Source: Pterobdella sp. o SKG-2022 | Lineage: Eukaryota > Annelida > Clitellata > Hirudinida > Piscicolidae | NCBI GenBank assembly: GCA_964035795.1 | Contig: OZ038320.1 | Span: 29,822,875-29,886,874, forward strand | Direction of reading: 5' to 3' | DNA length: 64,000 nucleotides | Part shown: positions 15,401-60,929 of the stretch, piece by piece | Numbering within the stretch: position 1 is the first letter of the stretch | How the letters are laid out: every line of letters begins with the position of its first letter | Translations under genes and position numbers: made by a program | Notes under the pieces: model-generated | What the model saw: the letters and a program-made list of their open reading frames with translations, nothing else | Database searches by the model: none | Told to the model about the DNA's origin: nothing

Positions 15401-18400
15401 ATGGCGATAATAATTAATTTACATAGTTATTGTTTGAATAATTTATTTATTAGGGTTTACGAAGAGACAAAAATAGAGATAAAATTGAGTGTTCAAATAT
15501 TTTCAAAGATCTTCGTTCGCCGATGTACGGCTTCCCTCCAGCTTCCATAGGTCCCTGTCTTGCGCCAGTTCAACTGCTTGATCTATGTTTAGTTTGTGGG
15601 CTTTTAGATCGTGTTTGATCTTTATGAGAAAGCTGGTGCTAGGTCTTCCACGCTTTGCGTTTTTTTTCTTGAGGCAATTGATGGTGGATTGTTTAGCTGG
15701 AATCAGATCATCCATGCGCAGAATATGGCCTAACATTTGCCAGCGTCGCCTTGTCACGATTTGAGAGGCTGGTTCAATCAGGGCATTCACGGTTTCTGTT
15801 TTCATGCGGTTTGGCCAGAAAACCCCACATACATATCGCACCATTTTTCGGTTGAAACTGTCCACTGATCTAACCATCTCTGTCCATTTCCCACGTGCTA
15901 CAACCAAAAAGCATGATGCTTTGAAGGTAAGCTTTGTAGATTCTTAACTTTTTGTTTCTTGTTATGCTCAAGTTCCATATTTTTTAAGCTTGAGCATTGC
16001 CGTTATTGTTAGCTGCTTTCGCCTTTTCCACTCTTGCTTTGTATCGAGTAGCATGCCCAGTTTTTTCGCATTTTTCCACTCGTTGTCTGATCCGATTTTG
16101 AGAGTCTCCGTTTTCGTGGGATTCATTTTTAGGTTCCACTTTTCCAATATTTTTTCCACTATATTTAGGTTGACGCCATGTTTGCTAATGAAATCAACAT
16201 CATCAGCATATGCAATGTCTTGGGCATGGACATTATTTCTGACTTTTCTCAACGCTGCTTCTGGGTATGTGGTGAAAAGTACTGGATCTACCTTTCCTAT
16301 AGGCAGCTTTGCTGAGTGATAGGTAGTTTTCTATTGTTGGTCTTAATCTATTTAGAGTGATGAGTGATATTATTTTTCTAATGGTGGAGAGTAGTATTAT
16401 TGGTCTGGTGTTTTCTACTTTTTTGGTTTTATTGTGTTTTGGTATAGGGAGTAGAATGCCAAGGCCAAGTTGGTGAAATTGTTTGTTGTTGATTGTGGTG
16501 TTTATTATATGATTAAGTTTGTCAATGGTTGTGCTACTCAATATTTTCATCATTTCTGCTACAATATTGCCATAGCCTGGTGATTTATTGTTTTTGAGTG
16601 ATTTTATGGCAGAGTTGACTTCACTATTGGTTATTTTGACATTGATATGTGTTTGGTTTTCTTGTTTTTGTTGTGTTGCTGTTGTAGACTTGTTGAATTT
16701 TTCTTTATAATATGAAGTGAGTTGAAAGCTGGTATAGAGAGGTGGTGCAGTTTTATGTTTGATGTTTAGTTGTTTTATTGCTTTATGCATTCTTTGATTA
16801 TAGTATGAATTTTCTATTTCTTTCAATTGTTCTTCTTTTATTGAAGATTTGTTATCTAAGCATTTTTTGTTAATTTGTTTTTGTATGATGTGTTTTTCTT
16901 TGTATAAGTTTATTTTTGTAGTTTGATTTATTTTACAATTTTTCAAAATGTTTCTGCTTTTATTGATTTTGTTCTTAAGTTTGTTTATTTCTGGGTCTTT
17001 TATTTTAGTTTGTTGGTTGCTTTGCTTTTTGAAACATTTCAGGGCAGATTTATATATTATTTTTTGAAAATCTTCAATATTTGTGAAATTTGTTGATATC
17101 ATATTTGAGAAGTTTTTGATATTTGTCTGTTGATAAGTGAGTTTTGTATTTTGTTGTTTAGGTTTTTTCCAAAGTTGGTGGGGTTCTGGTATTTGCAGTA
17201 TCACTTTGACAAGCCTGTGATCTGTTGATAGTTTTATACCAGAGTAGCTTCTGGAGTTTTTGATGTAGCCGATGATTTTTTTTTGGGTGATGATGTAGTC
17301 TATTGTGTAAAAAACCATTTTGTTATTCAGTTTTCCTTGCCATGTGGTTAGGTGTCTGGCAGGATGTTTGAAGAATGTGTTGGTGGCAGTTAAATTGTTG
17401 ATTGCCAAAAATTCATTTAACAAGCTGCCATTTTTATTTTCACACCTTGAAAAGTGGCCTTTGTGTGTAGACTTGATTGAGCTTCTGCCTATTTTTGTAT
17501 TGAAGTCTCCTTGTAATATAAGTATTTGGTTTGATTTTTTCTTATATTTGCCTGGAGTACTTCAAGAAATTCTTCATAGATTTCTTGTTTTTTATTTGAG
17601 AGGATTTGTGTTGGTCCATAACAGTTCACTATTTTGAAATGTGCATCTTTGAGATTGCCTTCTAGTATTGCAACTCTGTCCGAAATGTTGTGAGTGGTGA
17701 GATTAGTCCATTGTTTGAATAATTTCTCCAAATATTTATCTATAACAACTCAACTCACAACAAATTTTATTAACTCAAGCCACGTTCATTCACACGCAAC
17801 CATTTGAATGATTACGCCATCAACCACCGTCAACCCACTCATAGCAGGCGAGTGGTCCTCCAGGCATGGACTTCGGCAACTTCTCTTCCATGCTCAACAA
17901 CCCTGCCCTTGTCAATATGGTGGGTGTTTTGTGAAGTTTTCATCATGAGATTATTATTCCTATTATTATCATTATTTTTATTATTTTTTTTTTTAATTTA
18001 TATTTTTAAATTTTTGTTAAAGTGGGTTTTATTGCTATTTTTGTGAATTTATATATGTTTGAAGTTTTTTTCACGTGATGAAGTAAAATAGCCTGAATCT
18101 AAAAGTAAGGACAACAAACACAGTATTTATTAAATGACACGAAGCTTTTCGTAAGGCTAACTTACATTATAATTATTGTTGAGAAAAGCTTTGTGTCATT
18201 TAATAAATACTTTGAGTTTGTTGTCCTTACTTTTTTTCATTTGTTTTCAATGCTAGTTAGCAACATTTTCAATACTAATATTATCCTTATGTGAAATTTA
18301 TGTTCGTTCTTTTTTTAATAATATTTTATTATCACTATTATTTTTATAATCTTTATTTCATCATTGTTTATACCTTCATTAAATACTTTTCAATCAATCA

Positions 18401-20396
18401 CCAGGCCTCAAACATGCTTCGAGATCCACAGCTGCAGACAATGTAGGTTTAATAGCATATATTGAAATCAATTTTTAATAATAATCATTTTATTTATTTT
18501 TCATAGATGTAAGCTTCATAGTTAAACACCATGATTTTAAATCCGTTTCTTTTCCACTATAGTATATCAGCTGCTTTTCAGGCACTTCATCAATAAACAT
18601 TAACTGTTAATGTAAAGTCTAACCCATGCTATCATAAAAACGGATGTGAATAGTTGATGATAATGATATAAATAAGGTTAAATTTCCATAATGTCATATA
18701 TTTGATAGTGATATGTGAGAGGCATAGTGACAAATCTTTCAAATTTCTCTTTACGAAAAGCTTGCTACATTCAAGTCAATAAGTCGTTATTTTTTCCAAT
18801 GCATTGAATCAAGATTTCTAAAACTTGTGTGGCTCATGGTATCATAGTTGGTGTTATATGATAGTTATCATGTTTAGGATGAGCAACTTGATGTCGAATC
18901 TTAACCAAGGGGAAGATACCGGTGGTATGAACAATCTTTTCCAAGTGTTAGTTTCATTTTTATATCTATCTATCTATACAATTATGTATGATTTGTCAGT
19001 TTATCATCAAGGTGTAGTTTGGAATTGTTTTTGTATCACTTAATATACCTTAATTATTATATTTTTCGGGTTTGTGTTAGCTACCTTATGATGACATCAA
19101 ATGTTTATCAAAAAGCTTAGTATTTTATATATCCAAATAAAGCTTCTGTTTTTCCAATTTTGCCATTTTTTGTGCATGTATTCTCTTTATGTGTGATATC
19201 ATTTAATAAAATCATAGTTGACTAGCTATATTGTCGAATTAATACTTCAAATGTCAAACTATAAAAAAATTTTTATTAAAAATGATATTAGCTTAACCAA
19301 ATTTTTATGTACTTAATTTGCATTTTTTCTATTTTTATATTCATTTTTCATCATCATAAATTTATTTATTTTATTTATTTATTTATTCATAAAGTTATTT
19401 CTTATCACTTCTTAGCGGCCAACAGTTTGCTCAGCAAATGCAGCAGACAAACCCAGATTTGATAGAACAACTACGCAATCAAGCTAATAACCTTAGAGGC
19501 ACTAACCAACAGACCAACGGCAACAATAATAATGAGACTCAGGATAATGCCAAAGATGAAGGTGTGGAGTTATGCTTTTAATTATATGTTATCATATGGG
19601 AAACGGAAAAAAATAGGAAACGAGGTTGTAGGGAAAGCTTTGTTCCAGTAATTCTAACCACTAGTATAAAAAAGATAAAATCTGTTATAAATGTTGATGT
19701 TTTTTTTTTAGCTAGTTCGCTTCATAGAATTCTTTTCTTTCAAGTCAGCCCTATGCTTGAGACTCATATCCTTGCTTATTTTCCTACTTTCTTTACCGTA
19801 ACTACCTTAGAGCAACTTTTTAGCTCAATCACTTTTGTCTTTTTTTGGCTTAGTTCTATGCATCTCAACCCAACCCCACTAAGCCTAGTCTTATATATTC
19901 AAATATATCTAAATCTCTTTATACCTGTCTTCCTTCTGTTACTATCTTTTCGTATCTAACTACATTTTTTCACCATTCGTATTCTAGGATTCATTTATGA
20001 CTGTTTTCGCTTTTCGGACTTTTATTTCTTCTGATGGCTCTGAATGAAAAGGCCGACTTCGAGATAGAACTTTCAAAAAGCCTAACCTTTGGTAAAGGAA
20101 AACGGGCTATAAAAAGGATTTGATTGATTGATTGATTAAACCTCAAGTAGAATCTTTTGCTTCTAACTCTTCTTTCACCTCCTTAAAATTAGGCAAATTT
20201 TTTGTTTTTTTACGACTCTTCAAATTTCTCGTCCGTTCTTTCATTCTTTCTTGTGTAGACTACTACATCTTTATCTTCTACATGTTACCAGCCTTCATAC
20301 TTTTTTGGAGACAATTATTTACACTTATCTATATCATAGTTTAAAAAATAACTTATATTAATATATACATTTAACTTTGCAGGTAGCAACCAGTAG
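12466..20396 (+). CDS. SGTA: SGTA-like small glutamine-rich TPR co-chaperone
   Basis: Eleven exons join in frame to 317 aa, close to the usual 313: 12466-12565, 12628-12746, 12802-12859, 13937-14036, 14251-14355, 15078-15210, 17848-17919, 18405-18442, 18878-18946, 19416-19561, 20383-20396. Residues 1-73 match the SGTA homodimerisation domain that binds the Get4/5-BAG6 machinery (FLHFLDD, ESLDVAIQCLESVY). Residues about 88-205 hold three TPRs that bind Hsp70/Hsp90 C-termini (NAVYFCNRAAAFGKIGD, DPSYAKAYGRKG, LDPSNTSYQDNL). The tail is Met/Gln-rich, with GQQFAQQMQQTNPDLIEQLR, the client-binding region. The known role is cytosolic triage of tail-anchored and hydrophobic proteins. Intron 1 has a GC donor. 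If exon 10 were not spliced, translation would end at about 19582, which is an alternative C-terminus. An antisense LINE sits in intron 6. Confidence 0.93.
15435..17760 (-). mobile_element. RTE-like LINE remnant, antisense in SGTA intron 6
   Basis: Read from the minus strand, an endonuclease piece comes first (17489-17731, ILEGNLKDAHFKIVNCYGPT), followed by a reverse transcriptase N-terminal half (16233-17423) with SAIKSLKNNKSPGYGNIVAE and KAAYRKGRSST. Next come the catalytic YADD box (about 16190-16207) and a C-terminal domain (15503-15907, RRRWQMLGHILRMDDLIP). Frames are broken between these parts. The stretch that should lie between RKGRSST and VLFTTYPEAALR, roughly a hundred residues, is absent, so the polymerase core is deleted. 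The copy is inactive. Family assignment is by eye. Confidence 0.85.
18103..18232. mobile_element. Hairpin MITE in SGTA intron 7
   Basis: The left arm AAGTAAGGACAACAAACACA pairs with the right arm ending GTTTGTTGTCCTTACTT, and inner arms ATTTATTAAATGACAC and GTGTCATTTAATAAAT also pair. GAGAAAAGCTTTGTGTCATT carries the core shared with the other hairpin elements of this window. Confidence 0.8.
20040..20138 (+). mobile_element. LINE-type 3' end with (GATT)n tail
   Basis: The segment TTTGGTAAAGGAAAACGGGC is followed by TATAAAAAGGATTTGATTGATT. The same arrangement occurs at 39290-39343. A conserved end followed by a short tandem tail is typical of the 3' terminus of CR1/L2-like LINEs. The element may extend upstream to about 19700, but no coding match is visible there. 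Confidence 0.55.
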
Positions 20397-20548
20397 CGAT
20401 TTTTTAATTTAGTAACTGAGTTTTTATCTTTTTGGAATATAAAGATTGAACTATTTTATTCTATACCCCGTTGATGGTGTTCGCTTCACAAATTTTATAG
20501 TAATTGCTTAAATGTAACTTAAATACAAAAAGTTTAATTTTTTCGATT

Positions 20549-20554
20549 AATAAA
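20549..20554 (+). terminator. Candidate SGTA polyadenylation signal
   Basis: An AATAAA hexamer 153 nt past the SGTA stop and before the next gene. In DNA this AT-rich the hexamer can occur by chance. Confidence 0.4.
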
Positions 20555-20909
20555 AGATACGTGTAAATGGCTTTTAAGAATTAAAAATCGTTTTTGTAGT
20601 AAGAATTGAAGTAAACTTGAAAAAAGTCGTTTTGGAATTTTTACTATGATTAAGACATTTTTACATATTTTAATGTTTACTAATAAAAATTCAACAGCTG
20701 AGATGTATTGTCATAGTGGTTGCATCTCAACACTCATACATATGTATGTATATATAGATAATCCCATTGTGATTCATTCCGTTCTTGGATTTCAATTGTT
20801 CATTTCGTTGTTTTCGTGACTTATTTTTTGCATAAAGTATAAATTGGTTTTGAGTTCATACTATAGAATTTTAGCAAAGATTTTTGGAAAGTTTAAGTTT
20901 TTTAAAATC

Positions 20910-41030
<20,121 letters not shown>

Positions 41031-42790
41031 TGAGTCATCTCTTTCCCTTTTAATTTCAATGATTTCGCTATATTTTTCTGTTTTGTTATATTTATTATTA
41101 TCGTTATAGTTTTATATAGTTGCATAGTTTGAAAATAATCTTTGCTGCAGAGGCGCAATTGTTAATTTTTATATATTTTCTGAAAACTTAATTCTTATTA
41201 ATTGAGTTTCTTATTTTTTCAAAGACTGTCGAAATTCGTATCTGAATGACACTTTACTTCGATATTATATTACCACATTGTATTTCTTTTGGTTACATTG
41301 AATATTTTTGTACGAACTTTTCAATACCTTTTATCGGTTTTTATTGTAAATTCTACATCTCCACTATCATTACTTATTTGCATTAAGCTCTTTATAAATG
41401 TCTGTATATGCTTTAGCAATCTCATCGTGCGAATCGACATTCGTTGGTATTATGAATGTTCTTTTTATATCAGCGATTTATTTCTTTGCAGTCATCACCG
41501 TATCAAGCATTAAATTATGTTGAGTTTTTCTCCTTCATTAGTCTGATAAAATATTTTGAACAAAGAATTTTTTAAATTCATTAAAAACTGTTTGAATATT
41601 TTGTTAAAATTGAGTTATGCTACGAGATGTTGTGTGCTGTTACGTCGTCTCAAACCACGCGTTTTATGGTAAAATTTTTAACGGCAATAGTACGCAGCTT
41701 TTAACGTGTATTAAAAATCTTTTATCGTATTTTATTTGAATGCTTCGGAAGCATTTGTTTGTTATCGTAACTTCTTTTCTGATATTAAACATGGAGCACG
41801 CTTAAGTATCGATGTTGCCTGGAGCTTTGTGTAGCATATCCGTCGCTTTTTCTTTGTTTTATTTCATCACTTTACATACATAGATATTATTTTCTTTTAA
41901 ATTTTGCAAAATATTAAGTATTCTTTTTTATAGTTTTTTATTAAGATTTATTCAATTTATCGCGTTTTATAGGGGTTATGTAAGTTTTTTTCGATATTGT
42001 TTTAAATAATTAAAAATTTGTATTATGCGTCTGGTCGTTAAATGTTGCTTAAGAGATATTTTTGTGTCATTATTCGGTGTTGATAAAGTATTAAAAGTTC
42101 TTAAAATTTCCAACAGCTATCTTGATTCATTTATCATATGTAATGCTAGTGTTTTATTTACTTCAAATTATATTGTTATGAAGGTCGTGTTATTGGAAAG
42201 TAAATTACATCATAACCTTTTTATGGTTGTTATACACTATTTGATTTTTTTGTGTTTTCTTTGAGTTTTTCTTTTATTTTTTCATTATTTTGTTTTATTT
42301 TTTAAATATAATTTTGGAAACTTCCAATTCTTTCAAATTTCACAAAGATCTTTTCTGAAATCTATTTCTAGTTATGCATTCAATTTTGCTAAATTCGATG
42401 AATAACTTATAATTTAACACCAAGAACTTTTTTTAGATACATAGATTATGAGGGCTTTGCTTTCCAGTTATGACGTTGTAGTCTTACTAACCTACTCAGG
42501 CTGAAACCCCTTTCAAAGATCTACTTTGTAATGAAAATTCGAATTTTTGGTTTTTTTCTTTCAAGACGGCTGCAAAATTTTTTAATTGTCTAAGAATCCA
42601 TTAAGTTCCCGGCTCTTAAGTTTAAAATCGCTGATAATAATGACCCAAAACTAGAAGCACAAAGAAAATAAATAGAGTAATTAGAAAAAATTAAATATAT
42701 TTAATAGATATTTCGAAATAGTTGTATTGAAAACTACAAATATAATAAGATTTAAACAAACAAGTATTAAAAATAGACATTTTTCTATCG
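41031..42790. other. Intergenic sequence between protein 4.1 and Chibby 3' ends
   Basis: The two genes converge here, so it should hold both 3' UTRs and little else. No exon or structured repeat was recognised. Confidence 0.55.
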
Positions 42791-43351
42791 TTAGGACTTA
42801 AGCTGTTGTTTCAGCTCTTCTATAAGATGTTCTTGCAGATTGCTCTCTGCTGTCTTTTTTGCCATCTTTAGTGTATTAGAGACTATTGTTAATTTATTCA
42901 CTGTGATTAGTTATAAAAATTAAAACGTTGGATCGAGGATATTTTAAAATATTGACTAACTAAAAGTATAGAACTTAAAATTGATGGTATATAAATTTTA
43001 GTAACCATGTCTAGTAAAAGTTCAAATTTTAAAGCAAGTAAATTGTTTTCTTCTTTGAGTTTTTTTAATTCTTTTTTCAGAATCGAAACATTCTTTATAT
43101 TTGGCTCACCATTTTCTACAATTAAAAATAAATTTTAGTATGAAATAAAATTATTCATATAAATGAATAATCTTACCTACTACCCAATCTCCTTGATCGT
43201 AACTCAATAGTGTCTCTCCTATTTTCACATTCATATTTCCATCAGAATCAAAATTTCCGTTGGAACTTAAATTAAGATTTGATAAAGAAACGGCTTTTCG
43301 ATTTTGATCACGTTTCGTATTAAATTTTTTCGTAAAAAAACTCAAAGGCAT
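42791..43351 (-). CDS. CBY1: Chibby homologue
   Basis: Three minus-strand exons, 43351-43177, 43115-43006 and 42865-42791, join to 119 aa (human protein about 126). The N-terminus MPLSFFTKKF with KAVSLSNLNLSS matches the Chibby start, including the serine segment known for 14-3-3 binding. GETLLSYDQGDWVVENGEP is the central conserved block. LKKELKKLKEENNLLALKFE is the leucine-rich coiled coil used for dimerisation, and KKTAESNLQEHLIEELK is the conserved tail. Chibby proteins act at the base of cilia and restrain beta-catenin. The last acceptor is AAG at 42866, the only one that keeps the tail in frame. The start lies 218 bp from the divergent TOMM20 start. Confidence 0.9.
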
Positions 43352-43569
43352 ATTTTAGGAATTCGAACAATTTTACTTTCAGGTTACTAGGCAGTTTTAT
43401 AGTAGAAAAGTAAACACATAAATAAATAAATTGAAAAATAAAACTTATTTTATTGTTAATATTTGTAAATAATAAAAAAATTAACAGATTAATTTTCTAG
43501 CTCATTATTTCTATGTTATTCTTTCATTGGGTGTTTTGAAACTCACATTGGGTCGTATTTGACTTTGTC
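43352..43569. promoter_or_regulatory. Shared bidirectional promoter region CBY1/TOMM20
   Basis: The two start codons are divergent and only 218 bp apart, so this interval must contain both 5' UTRs and core promoters. No TATA motif stands out. An acceptor-like TTTTCTAG at 43493-43500 lies 70 nt before the TOMM20 ATG. Confidence 0.6.
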
Positions 43570-45522
43570 ATGCTTTCCACAAATACCTTAGTCAAAATAG
43601 CAGCAGGTGCTGGAGTTTTTGTCGTTTGGGCGGCTTATTATGATAGAAAAAGACGAAGCCACCCGAACTACAGACAAAAAGTTACTGAAAGTAAACATGA
43701 GCCTCGTATTGTTTTTGATCAATAATTTTATTTTCTAAAAACTATACAAAAAAATTTAGGAAATTTTTATATTTTTTTTGATTTTTTTCTAGGTAGAAAG
43801 AGAAATCAAGAGAAGGCAAAGAAAAAGCCATCAGACAATCTATTAAAGGTTATTTTTATTTTTAAAAAAGTTATTTAATCAGCTGAATGAATTTTTATTC
43901 AACGAATGAATGAAAATGAAAAGTTTCATGAAAATTTCATCCCACAGAGACCTCCACCTACAGACACAGAGGGCTATGAAAGATACTTCTTGGAACTCAT
44001 CCACGCAGGGGAAGACCTTATCAGACAAGGTTAGTAATTCATATTCATTTAAGCTAAACTGATGTTGTAACAAAATTTTTAAATGATTTTTTCAACTATT
44101 TATTAAATGAAGATACCAAGCTTCTTGGTATTAACAAAGCTAGTTTGCTAACTGTGAGCCTTATATATGAATAATTAATAACAATAACTAGAAATTTTAT
44201 AGAAACAACTATTTAAAAATTAATTTTAATTTATTTCAAAGTTATTTTTTAAATATTCACTCTTTCCTTTATTTCAATATTGTGACCAAAGTTTCTAACA
44301 AATTTTTATAAACACAGTTTGATTTCAAATAACAGTGATGAACACAACATAGGTGATACAGATGAAGGAATAGAGCACTTGACACATGCACTGGCCATCT
44401 GCACCAAACCTGAACAGTTACTGAGTGTCTATAGTCACACCCTCCCGCCTCAAGTCTTCAATGCACTCATCATGAACCTGCCCAAGGTTCAGAAGGTATG
44501 GGTCTCTGTTTCATTCATTTTTTATTCTAATCTTGTTTTTTAATCTGTGTATTTTTTATATTGATTATCAACTGTTTTTATGATAATCAAATTTTCAGAT
44601 TATATTTTTAAATTGTTTTAGAATTTTTACAGTAGTTTTACTCATACCAATTCAATGTATTTTTTTTTTATTTTAAATCTAAAAGTTTGTTTTATTGAAT
44701 TGTTATGTAGTTGCTTGTTGGATTGTAATTTCAATTTTTCTTATTAGACCTAACCTATAATGGAGAATCAATAAGAATCTCCAAGTGTTCTCTAAATGTA
44801 ATGGTAATTTTTAATTATTAAAATCCTATTTTTCTCATTTATATATATATCTGTTAGCCTAAATATAAATTCAAGAACAGCAACAATGGTTCATTAACAA
44901 ATACATAAAAAGCATTTCATAAGAATAATCTAAGTTATCAAGTATTTAATTAACTAAACAAGCCTATTAGAAAAAACTATTTGAATCAAACACTTTTATC
45001 AAATGAATAATAACACAGAGTTTTTCATAAGTTGTAAAGTTTGTGTACTTGATAATTTGAGTTAAACTTATAAAAAGCTTCATGTTATTATTCAGTTAAT
45101 GAAAGTGTTTGGCTCAAAGTATTTAATTATTTTGATTCTTAGAAAAAGCTTGGTAAGTTTCAACCAATAAATATATATGTTGTGTTAAAACATGTCATTT
45201 TTTTAGTACCTTTTCTTCATACCTATAATATCAACTGCTTATCTATTCCTGGTATATGTGATATGATGTGCAGAGCAAACAGTATAATTCTGTGCTAATT
45301 ATTGGTATATATTTATATCAATTCATTTTCCCTTATCAATCTAATATTCATTCAATGCATATAAAATAATTTGATCAATTTTTCTAATAAACCAAAAAAA
45401 TATATCAAATTCACATATAACCACCAATAATACTACCCTAATAGGAAATCCATCTGCGTGATCAACTTGAGCCATTAGCCCAAGCGAGACAATCAGAAAG
45501 CATCTTTGATGAGCTAGAATAA
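43570..45522 (+). CDS. TOMM20: TOM20, mitochondrial import receptor
   Basis: Five exons, 43570-43690, 43793-43848, 43948-44029, 44353-44495 and 45445-45522, join to 159 aa (human 145). Residues 1-24 form the N-terminal membrane anchor (VKIAAGAGVFVVWAAYYDRK), followed by the basic DRKRRSHPNY stop-transfer typical of Tom20. A charged linker follows, then the presequence-binding TPR-like core (FLELIHAGEDLIRQGDTDEG, HTLPPQVFNALIMNLPKVQ) and an acidic C-terminus FDELE. The protein sits in the outer mitochondrial membrane and hands presequences to TOM22/TOM40. It is divergent from Chibby and ends 235 bp from the convergent VWDE-like gene. A hairpin MITE sits in intron 4. Confidence 0.95.
44980..45119. 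mobile_element. Hairpin MITE in TOMM20 intron 4, family 3
   Basis: The left arm TTTGAATCAAACACTTTTAT pairs with the right arm ending GAAAGTGTTTGGCTCAAA. Inner parts AATAATAACA and TGTTATTATT also pair. It is homologous to 8928-9026. Confidence 0.8.
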
Positions 45523-45663
45523 TCAATGACAATCATTGTGAAATTTTTTTTCCATTACTTTTTAAAGATATTTTTTCATCATTTGGTAATTTGTTCATAC
45601 AAAGTGTCTGCTGTTAACCCAAGTGAATTTCGATGGTTTAAGAACAATTTTTAACATTTGTAA

Positions 45664-45699
45664 TAATTTATTAACAAAGTACAAATAATTATGCTTTAT
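45664..45699 (-). terminator. Candidate polyadenylation signals of the VWDE-like gene
   Basis: Read on the minus strand, AATAAA occurs at 45699-45694 and again at 45669-45664, 59 and 89 nt past the stop codon. The interval to the TOMM20 stop is only 235 bp, so the two convergent 3' ends are packed tightly. Confidence 0.45.
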
Positions 45700-45757
45700 T
45701 AACAAAAGTAAATTGAAAATTTGCATAGTTGATTTTCTAAAATATCAAAATAATTTG

Positions 45758-58604
<12,847 letters not shown>

Positions 58605-60188
58605 CTGCACATATCATCCTTTAGTGTCCTTCAGTGTTATGAGGTACTACTGTTAACAGTTATCGAGTTTTATAGAGCTTATAACAGTTGAACAAAAACA
58701 CTGAAAGTTTTTCCGAATTTTATTTATTATATAGAGTAATAAAAATAAACTTTTGACAAACTAATTTTTTGTTTCTTCTTATTACCGATCAGTTGGCAGT
58801 TATTCGTGAGGGTTTCAGAATATTCGATAAATTAATACAAAAATATAATAAAAACAATAATAACGAAAAAAGAAATAAAAATTACTCAATTTATATAATT
58901 ATTGGTCAATTTTTAGAGACTTAAAAATTAGGAACAATAATTTTTTTATAGAATTAGCCTCGATTATCATATGTGACGGTTTTTTCGAGGGTATTTGTGG
59001 AGACAACTAGTTTGTATTCATATGATTACAGTAATATATGAAACTACTACGTATGAATCTGTTGTATCTACAGGGTTAATAGAAAACTCAGGATTTGACA
59101 AATTACAAAAATAATACGATATTATGGTAGTTAACTTCATAATTATGTTATAAAATAAAATTGTACACATACGTACAAGTGTTTGTTTATTATGGATTCA
59201 AAATATTAAATGATTTTTGAGTGAATTTTTGCAACAAATCATTTATGAGTTGAATAACATTACGTTTTTCACATGAAATCTTTACTTTTAGTTTTTAAAA
59301 CTAAACTTCATATCATTGCTGCAAAATATAAGTACTGAAAAATTTATAACCACAACTAAATGAAATAGAATAATCTGACGAAATTGTATGAAAAATAAAA
59401 ACGAACATTCAATAAAAAAAACTCGAAGATTTTCGTTGAAAAATCTTATCTTATCTAATACATACAAACTGACAAAAACTTTTCGATATTTCACAATTGA
59501 TATTCCGTATGGAGCTCAGCTATATTAAGACCACACGGGATATTTAAAACGGGTGTGGCAAGAACTCAGACAAAATTTGGTGAATGGTTGATATTTTAAT
59601 ATTCAAAGGCAATCAAAAAGGAACTTAAGTTAACAATTTTTATGTGTAGTGATGTTATTTGTTGTTAATATTATTTGAAATAGTTATTAAGTTTTGTCGG
59701 TATTAATTATTTTGATAATAATTTTAGGAATCGAAATTATTTTATCGATAAAATTGTTATTATATCAAAATGACTTTCATACTATGATTATTTTTATTTT
59801 TTAAAATACTAATAGCTCTGTTATTAAATTCATAATGCACACAAAAGCTTTGATCACAAACCCTGTTCTAACCAGTAAACCAAGGACTAAAAAATAATAA
59901 ACGAAAGAATAAAACACTAAATAATAAACTAAATAAAATAAATTCAAGATTTGAAATATTATATGTTTAACCTGTTTTTATTTTGATATGTGGCGTTTAA
60001 CCAAATACTGAGGGTTGGTTTTGTGGCGTTTTGGAAAGGAGTTGAAGCTACAGTAGGGTTAAATACTGCCCGATAGTTCAATCAATTTGAATATAAATGT
60101 GTTCATTGTAATTATAAAGATTTATTTTTGAGGAAATAGCTAACTCATTAAGACTTATATGATAATCTTTTTTAGCCAAAGTAATTAT
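58605..60188. other. Region between the VWDE-like exons and MIC60
   Basis: The missing 5' exons and promoter of the VWDE-like gene should lie here or beyond, because the first recognised exon starts in phase 2 and has no signal peptide. I searched for cysteine-rich or signal-peptide-like exons on the minus strand and found none I could support. Confidence 0.5.
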
Positions 60189-60343
60189 TGCAAATTATTT
60201 GAACACAAAAGGTATTTTTATAAAAAAGTTTTACAAAGCTTTTTGTTAAGAAAGTAACATTATCAAGTACTTGATAATGTTACTTTGTTAACGAAAAGCT
60301 TTTTACTTAATAAAATTACCATTTTTGTTCAAATAATCTGCAG
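60189..60343. mobile_element. Hairpin MITE, family 1 copy B
   Basis: A near-perfect hairpin: AAAGTAACATTATCAAGTAC meets GTACTTGATAATGTTACTTT at the centre, and the outer arm GCAAATTATTTGAACAC pairs with GTTCAAATAATCTGC. The termini and the CGAAAAGCTTTTTACTTAAT segment match copy A at 281-474, but the middle is shorter. It lies 587 bp upstream of the MIC60 start. Confidence 0.85.
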
Positions 60344-60929
60344 TTATATGATAATTTATAAATTTTTAGTAATTAATTCTTATTTTTATATCAGTATATT
60401 ACTTATAATTTTAATATTTAATGCTAAATTGTCATTAACCAACTTACTCGGAAATAATGAAGCAAATAAAAGAGTAGAAAATAAATAAAATAAATCAAAC
60501 AAAAAATTATTTGTAAATTCAAACATATTTTTTACTACTGTTTTTGATTCATTATTATCCCTAATAATTCCGGTTGATGAAGAACCAAACCTGAGAAAAC
60601 TAAACTATGTTGACACTGAAATTTTTTCAAACATATATATCTTTATATTATATCAATTGTATATGTATGTTTTATATTACTAACTGATGTCTTGGCTCAG
60701 CTTCTAAATGTTACTACAGCTAGGTAGCTAAATATTTAAAAAATAATTCATTAAAAAAAAATCAATTTTATGAAAATTTTTTATTTTTCGTTTTGGTGTA
60801 AGTTAATATTCAACATAAAAATTTTACTCAAATAATTAAGTGTCTTTGTTGTGCTCTAGATTCACTTTTTGAATGGAAGGTCGATTTCAGAACTTAAACA
60901 CATCGCTGATTATAAATTAACTGTTGAAT

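Noticed and set aside
15990..16319. Plus-strand open frame inside the LINE
   Set aside because: It is antisense to the reverse transcriptase YADD region and has no features of its own.
42866..42900. Apparent frameshift in Chibby when the obvious CACAG acceptor is used
   Set aside because: Using the AAG acceptor at 42866 restores the frame and aligns the tail with other Chibby proteins, so no frameshift is needed.
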